A stretch of 64,000 nt of DNA from Siphonobacter curvatus (GTDB lineage: Bacteria > Bacteroidota > Bacteroidia > Cytophagales > Spirosomataceae): contig NZ_PTRA01000007.1 of NCBI RefSeq assembly GCF_002943425.1, forward strand, positions 124,001 through 188,000, given 5' to 3'. Positions 61,177 to 64,000 of the stretch are shown here, piece by piece. The position numbers were made by a program, and so were the translations under genes. Under the pieces are notes generated by a model that searched no databases, was not told the DNA's origin, and was given only the letters and a program-made list of their open reading frames with translations. How positions within the stretch are numbered: position 1 is the first letter of the stretch; every line of letters begins with the position of its first letter.

Positions 61177-62616
61177 TTAACTTTTCTTGCCGAAATTTTT
61201 CTGTAATTCCTGCAGTTGTGCCTTTACCTCCGCATTGTGCTCCTTGAGTTCGGAGATGGTCTGAATGGCGTGAATGACCGTCGAGTGATCGCGGCCACCG
61301 AAATGGTATCCGATGGATTTGAGGGATAGATCGGTATAATCTTTGGCAAAATACATGGCGACCTGCCGGGGAAAGACAATCTCTTTCTTGCGGCTCTTGC
61401 CTTTCATATCCTGCAAACTGATCCGGTAATGCTGGGAAATCGTCTCCATGATGGTTTCGATGGTGACTTCCCGTTCGGAATCCTGAACAATGTTGCGGAG
61501 TACCTGCCGGGCCAGATTCATGTCAATCTCCCGCCGCAGCAATGTGGCCTGAGCGATGAGCGACACGACGACTCCTTCCAGTTCCCGTACGTTGGTATCA
61601 ATCGAGTGAGCCAAATATTCGATCACTTCGTAATCAATATCAACGCCGTCACCATGCAACTTCTTCATGATGATAGCAATCCGGGATTCGAGGTCCGGCA
61701 TTTGCAAATCTGCCGACAGCCCCCACTTGAACCGCGACAACAGACGATCCTGTAAGCCCTGCAAATCTTTCGGCGGGCGGTCAGAAGTCATGATAATCTG
61801 CTTGCCCGTCTGGTGCAGGTGATTGAAAATATGGAAGAACGTTTCCTGCGTACGTTCCTTTCCCGCCAGGAACTGAACGTCGTCGAGAATCAACACGTCC
61901 ACCTGGAGGTAGAAATTAGTAAAGTTCTGAATCGAGTTATTTCGCACGGCCATCACGAATTGATTCATGAATTTCTCCGTGGAAACAAATAACACAAATT
62001 TCCCCGAATTGGAAGCCTTGATCTGATTACCAATGGCTTGGGCGAGGTGCGTTTTCCCCAAACCCACGCCGCCGTAAATCATCAGCGGGTTAAAAGACGT
62101 AACACCGGGCTTACTGGCTACGGCCTGTCCTGCCGAACGAGCCAGTCGATTAAAATCACCCTCGACGTAATTTTCGAAGGTATAAATCGGATTGAGATAA
62201 GAAGTAAGCTCCAGACCATCCAGATCCGGTAACTCGAAAGGATTGCGAAGCTGTTCGGGTTCCGAGGCCTTCTTAGCCGGAGGAGCCGAATTTTGCGGAG
62301 CAGGCCGCTGGTTGGGTACGGTATAACCCATGGGTGGCTTCTTGTCGTCACCCCGGTCTACAATCACCGAATATTCCAGCATTCCCTGACGACCAATGGC
62401 ATGGTCAATCGCCCGTCGGAGTACGTGAACGTAGTTTTCTTCCAGCCATTCGTAGAAAAATTCGCTAGGTACCTGAATCGTCAGCGTGCTTCCAACCAGA
62501 CGTGCGGGCACGATCGGCTCGAACCAAGTTTTGAAACTTTGTTCAGGCACGTACTCACGTATGATCCGTAAACACTCTTGCCAAACGGATTTGGCATCAC
62601 GCACGACAGTCTGCAA
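61177..62616 (-). CDS. dnaA: Chromosomal replication initiator DnaA
   Basis: 479 residues. Domain I at about 1-85 (WQECLRIIREYVPEQSFKTWFEPI), a proline-rich linker (about 88-125), AAA+ domain with P-loop GGVGLGKTH (182-190) and LDDVQFLAGKERTQETFF, and domain IV DNA-binding helix-turn-helix with GGRDHSTVIHA. No ATG exists between the in-frame stop at 62638-62640 and the conserved start, so translation must use TTG (62616) or GTG (62604). A six-codon frame (ATG at 62641, stop 62624-62626) lies just before it. No clear DnaA-box cluster was found in the upstream gap, so oriC is probably elsewhere. Confidence 0.97.
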   Translation of the reverse strand: MQTVVRDAKSVWQECLRIIREYVPEQSFKTWFEPIVPARLVGSTLTIQVPSEFFYEWLEENYVHVLRRAIDHAIGRQGMLEYSVIVDRGDDKKPPMGYTVPNQRPAPQNSAPPAKKASEPEQLRNPFELPDLDGLELTSYLNPIYTFENYVEGDFNRLARSAGQAVASKPGVTSFNPLMIYGGVGLGKTHLAQAIGNQIKASNSGKFVLFVSTEKFMNQFVMAVRNNSIQNFTNFYLQVDVLILDDVQFLAGKERTQETFFHIFNHLHQTGKQIIMTSDRPPKDLQGLQDRLLSRFKWGLSADLQMPDLESRIAIIMKKLHGDGVDIDYEVIEYLAHSIDTNVRELEGVVVSLIAQATLLRREIDMNLARQVLRNIVQDSEREVTIETIMETISQHYRISLQDMKGKSRKKEIVFPRQVAMYFAKDYTDLSLKSIGYHFGGRDHSTVIHAIQTISELKEHNAEVKAQLQELQKNFGKKS

Positions 62617-62650
62617 GGCTATTTCAGGCTGGATTTTTCATAAGGGGAGG

Positions 62651-62658
62651 CAAAGATA
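62651..62658 (-). promoter_or_regulatory. Predicted -7 element of dnaA
   Basis: TATCTTTG on the minus strand fits TAnnTTTG, about 35 bases before the TTG start; no clear -33 box. Confidence 0.4.
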
Positions 62659-62810
62659 AAAAAACCGATTCTGCCTCGGCTAGTCTTCGGACAATTTCCT
62701 TTAAAAAATTTTGAGCATACTCTTTTTGGGAAAGCCGTTTCACAAATTAGAAAATTTCGGGTAGACGAACGAATATTTTTATTGATTCGCTGGATTTACA
62801 ACCTAACCCT

Positions 62811-63722
62811 ATGAAAAAGCACCCAAGTGAACTTTTTGCCGAACTTCCCGCACGTCAACGTTCCTTTCAACCCGTACCCGATTTTTTACAGCCTGCCTTA
62901 ACCGAAACCCTACTGGGCTGGCAAATGTTGCCAGATACAGATCCCTGGGCGGCAGGAATGCCCTCGCAGGTGCTCTTGGTCGACCCGATTCTATCCCATG
63001 AGAAGCGATTGGAATGGCATGCTCCTGCTCCTCCCCCAAGCGACCTGGAATCCTTCGACGCTCTAGAATTAGTATTAGAACAGCCCTGGGAAGAACCCCT
63101 GGAGACGTACCTACGTCCCTTGGATGCCCAACGCCTCGCGCTGTATTTTTCAGGGAATGTCGATTTTCTGGCCTTAGGTGATACGCTGTCCGCATGCTTT
63201 CCTTACCCGATACAGGGTGGTTTCGCCAGCAAACTTCAACCTGAATTTCCAGGTTTCGAGTTAGGGTTACTACGCAAAACCGACGCATGGCCCGAATTCC
63301 GGCCTTTTCGTTTAACGGTAACCGCGGATGGTCTAGCCGGTTTGAGTCATGCCTTTCTGAGCGTGCATCGCTGGTTACAAGCTTTTCTCGATACCGATTA
63401 CTCGACGCATCAGCTTCTTTCAAACGTCCAATTTTCTTTTGAACGGAGTACCGATACCTTGCTGGACTGTATTCGCATCCGGGCCTTTCGCTTACTGCTG
63501 GCCCAGTGGCAGCAGGCCTTCAGCCCAGCAGTTCCAACGCCCTTATTTATTCATTTACATCCAGGTGATTACCCTGACTGGTTACTAGCTCAAGTCAATG
63601 CGTATACGGTCGGTACAAAAGCAGCTATCCCTACAGAAAACTATTCAGAAGCTTTTTTACAGGCCCTTACTTGGTTCGTCGCTCAAAAAGTATGGGCAAA
63701 CGTGATGATTTCCATGGAATGA
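62811..63722 (+). CDS. Short methylmalonyl-CoA-mutase-like protein (divergent small-subunit type)
   Basis: 303 residues. The C-terminal half matches the barrel part of methylmalonyl-CoA mutase small subunits: a strand plus VQFSFERSTDTLLDCIRIRAFRLLLAQWQQAF, where usual members have IRFRFAVGSNFFMEIAKFRALRLLWA, and a final segment TKAAIPTENYSEAFLQALTWFVAQ resembling the cofactor-domain helix. The N-terminal half is shortened and proline rich (HAPAPPPSDLES). The length is about half of a full small subunit, so it is either a degenerate mutase or a barrel-only relative. No large subunit is adjacent in the window. Monocistronic in appearance. Confidence 0.55.
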   Translation: MKKHPSELFAELPARQRSFQPVPDFLQPALTETLLGWQMLPDTDPWAAGMPSQVLLVDPILSHEKRLEWHAPAPPPSDLESFDALELVLEQPWEEPLETYLRPLDAQRLALYFSGNVDFLALGDTLSACFPYPIQGGFASKLQPEFPGFELGLLRKTDAWPEFRPFRLTVTADGLAGLSHAFLSVHRWLQAFLDTDYSTHQLLSNVQFSFERSTDTLLDCIRIRAFRLLLAQWQQAFSPAVPTPLFIHLHPGDYPDWLLAQVNAYTVGTKAAIPTENYSEAFLQALTWFVAQKVWANVMISME

Positions 63723-63790
63723 TACCGATTTTTATAGGTGTCTTACGTCCGTCGGCAACGACTCTGTTTTAACCTCTTACTTGAAATCGC

Positions 63791-64000
63791 ATGCTTCGCT
63801 CCCTTTTTGTACTTACGTTGTCCGCCCTTTTTTGTACGAATTGTGTATCCGTTCGGTCCAATACGAAAGCGGGTAGCGTACCCGCTTTTCAGCGATTGTT
63901 AGTCGTCCTAGAGGATACGCCTCGGGAAACGAGCAATGCCCAACGATTTTTGAAAGAATGCCCTGCCAACTACACCCTTTGTACGGCCTCCTACCAACCC
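63791..64000 (+). CDS. Lipoprotein, 3' end outside window
   Basis: 70 codons visible from the ATG at 63791 (MLRSLFVLTLSALFCTNC...). A lipoprotein signal with lipobox CTNC is followed by SVRSNTKAGSVPAFQRLLVVLEDTPRETSNAQRF. No known domain is recognisable in the visible part. It lies 68 bases downstream of the mutase-like gene on the same strand and may be co-transcribed. Confidence 0.75.
   Translation, partial: MLRSLFVLTLSALFCTNCVSVRSNTKAGSVPAFQRLLVVLEDTPRETSNAQRFLKECPANYTLCTASYQP

Noticed and set aside
62617-62810. Possible oriC beside dnaA
   Set aside because: No TTATNCACA-type DnaA boxes and no repeated candidates were found in this gap.
1-64000. tRNA and rRNA genes
   Set aside because: Reading through the intergenic gaps showed no cloverleaf-like sequence or T-loop consensus in a plausible context.

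Overview
The window is a chromosomal segment of a Bacteroidota bacterium, most likely of the order Cytophagales (Spirosomataceae/Cytophagaceae-like). The evidence is two SusC/SusD (RagA/RagB) pairs, many lipoproteins with short Bacteroidota lipoboxes, a PorE-like type IX secretion lipoprotein, a DUF3467 protein, a DUF721 protein next to a core housekeeping set, and a recurring TAnnTTTG promoter element (the -7 box of the Bacteroidota primary sigma factor) in front of about ten genes. Genus is not decidable from the sequence alone. No rRNA, tRNA, CRISPR array, transposase or prophage gene was seen, so this is mostly stable chromosome rather than an accessory island.

Layout. 1-4.5 kb: the end of a SusC gene (cut by the window edge) and its SusD partner. 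4.9-9.1 kb: a small secreted protein, a LysM protein, purK-purE, a small HExxH membrane protein and a DUF3467 protein. 9.4-12.3 kb: full-length gcvP. 12.5-17.2 kb: a second SusC/SusD pair on the minus strand with a structured leader. 17.8-20.8 kb: carotenoid genes crtI-crtB and an ECF sigma factor. 21.1-23.4 kb: a TonB-dependent receptor whose promoter contains a Fur-family-like operator. 23.5-26.0 kb: a Dabb protein, DUF2905, panB and a lipoprotein MsrA. 26.1-32.5 kb: a PPK2 kinase and an envelope block (two glycosyltransferases, LpxH-like hydrolase, beta-barrel, DUF4136 lipoprotein, NadR-like kinase). 32.7-34.7 kb: DUF721 and a pseudouridine synthase with a repetitive basic extension. 35.1-39.2 kb: the PorE-like lipoprotein and a helix-hairpin-helix outer-membrane protein. 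39.3-43.9 kb: PhzF, murB, a SPOR lipoprotein, gmd and tdk.

44.0-50.8 kb is the most distinctive region: a 1250-residue lipoprotein joining ThuA, PVC-type dehydrogenase-like, HEAT, CARDB and azurin-type copper domains, followed by a Gfo/Idh/MocA oxidoreductase and a TIM-barrel isomerase, with a divergent AraC regulator. This looks like a periplasm-to-cytoplasm route for oxidised (keto) sugars. 50.9-64 kb: hemA, a histidine kinase, a lipoprotein, a LuxE-like enzyme, DUF4230, an SDR enzyme, recA, a putative zinc aminopeptidase, DUF3108, a FemAB/GNAT-like protein, dnaA with a non-AUG start, a short methylmalonyl-CoA-mutase-like protein, and the start of a lipoprotein gene.

Gene ends are very clean: most transcription units are closed by strong hairpins with T-runs, many of them bidirectional between convergent genes. 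This makes operon limits readable and makes the few unexplained hairpins (12.4 kb, 17.3 kb, 8.2 kb, 6.9 kb) stand out.
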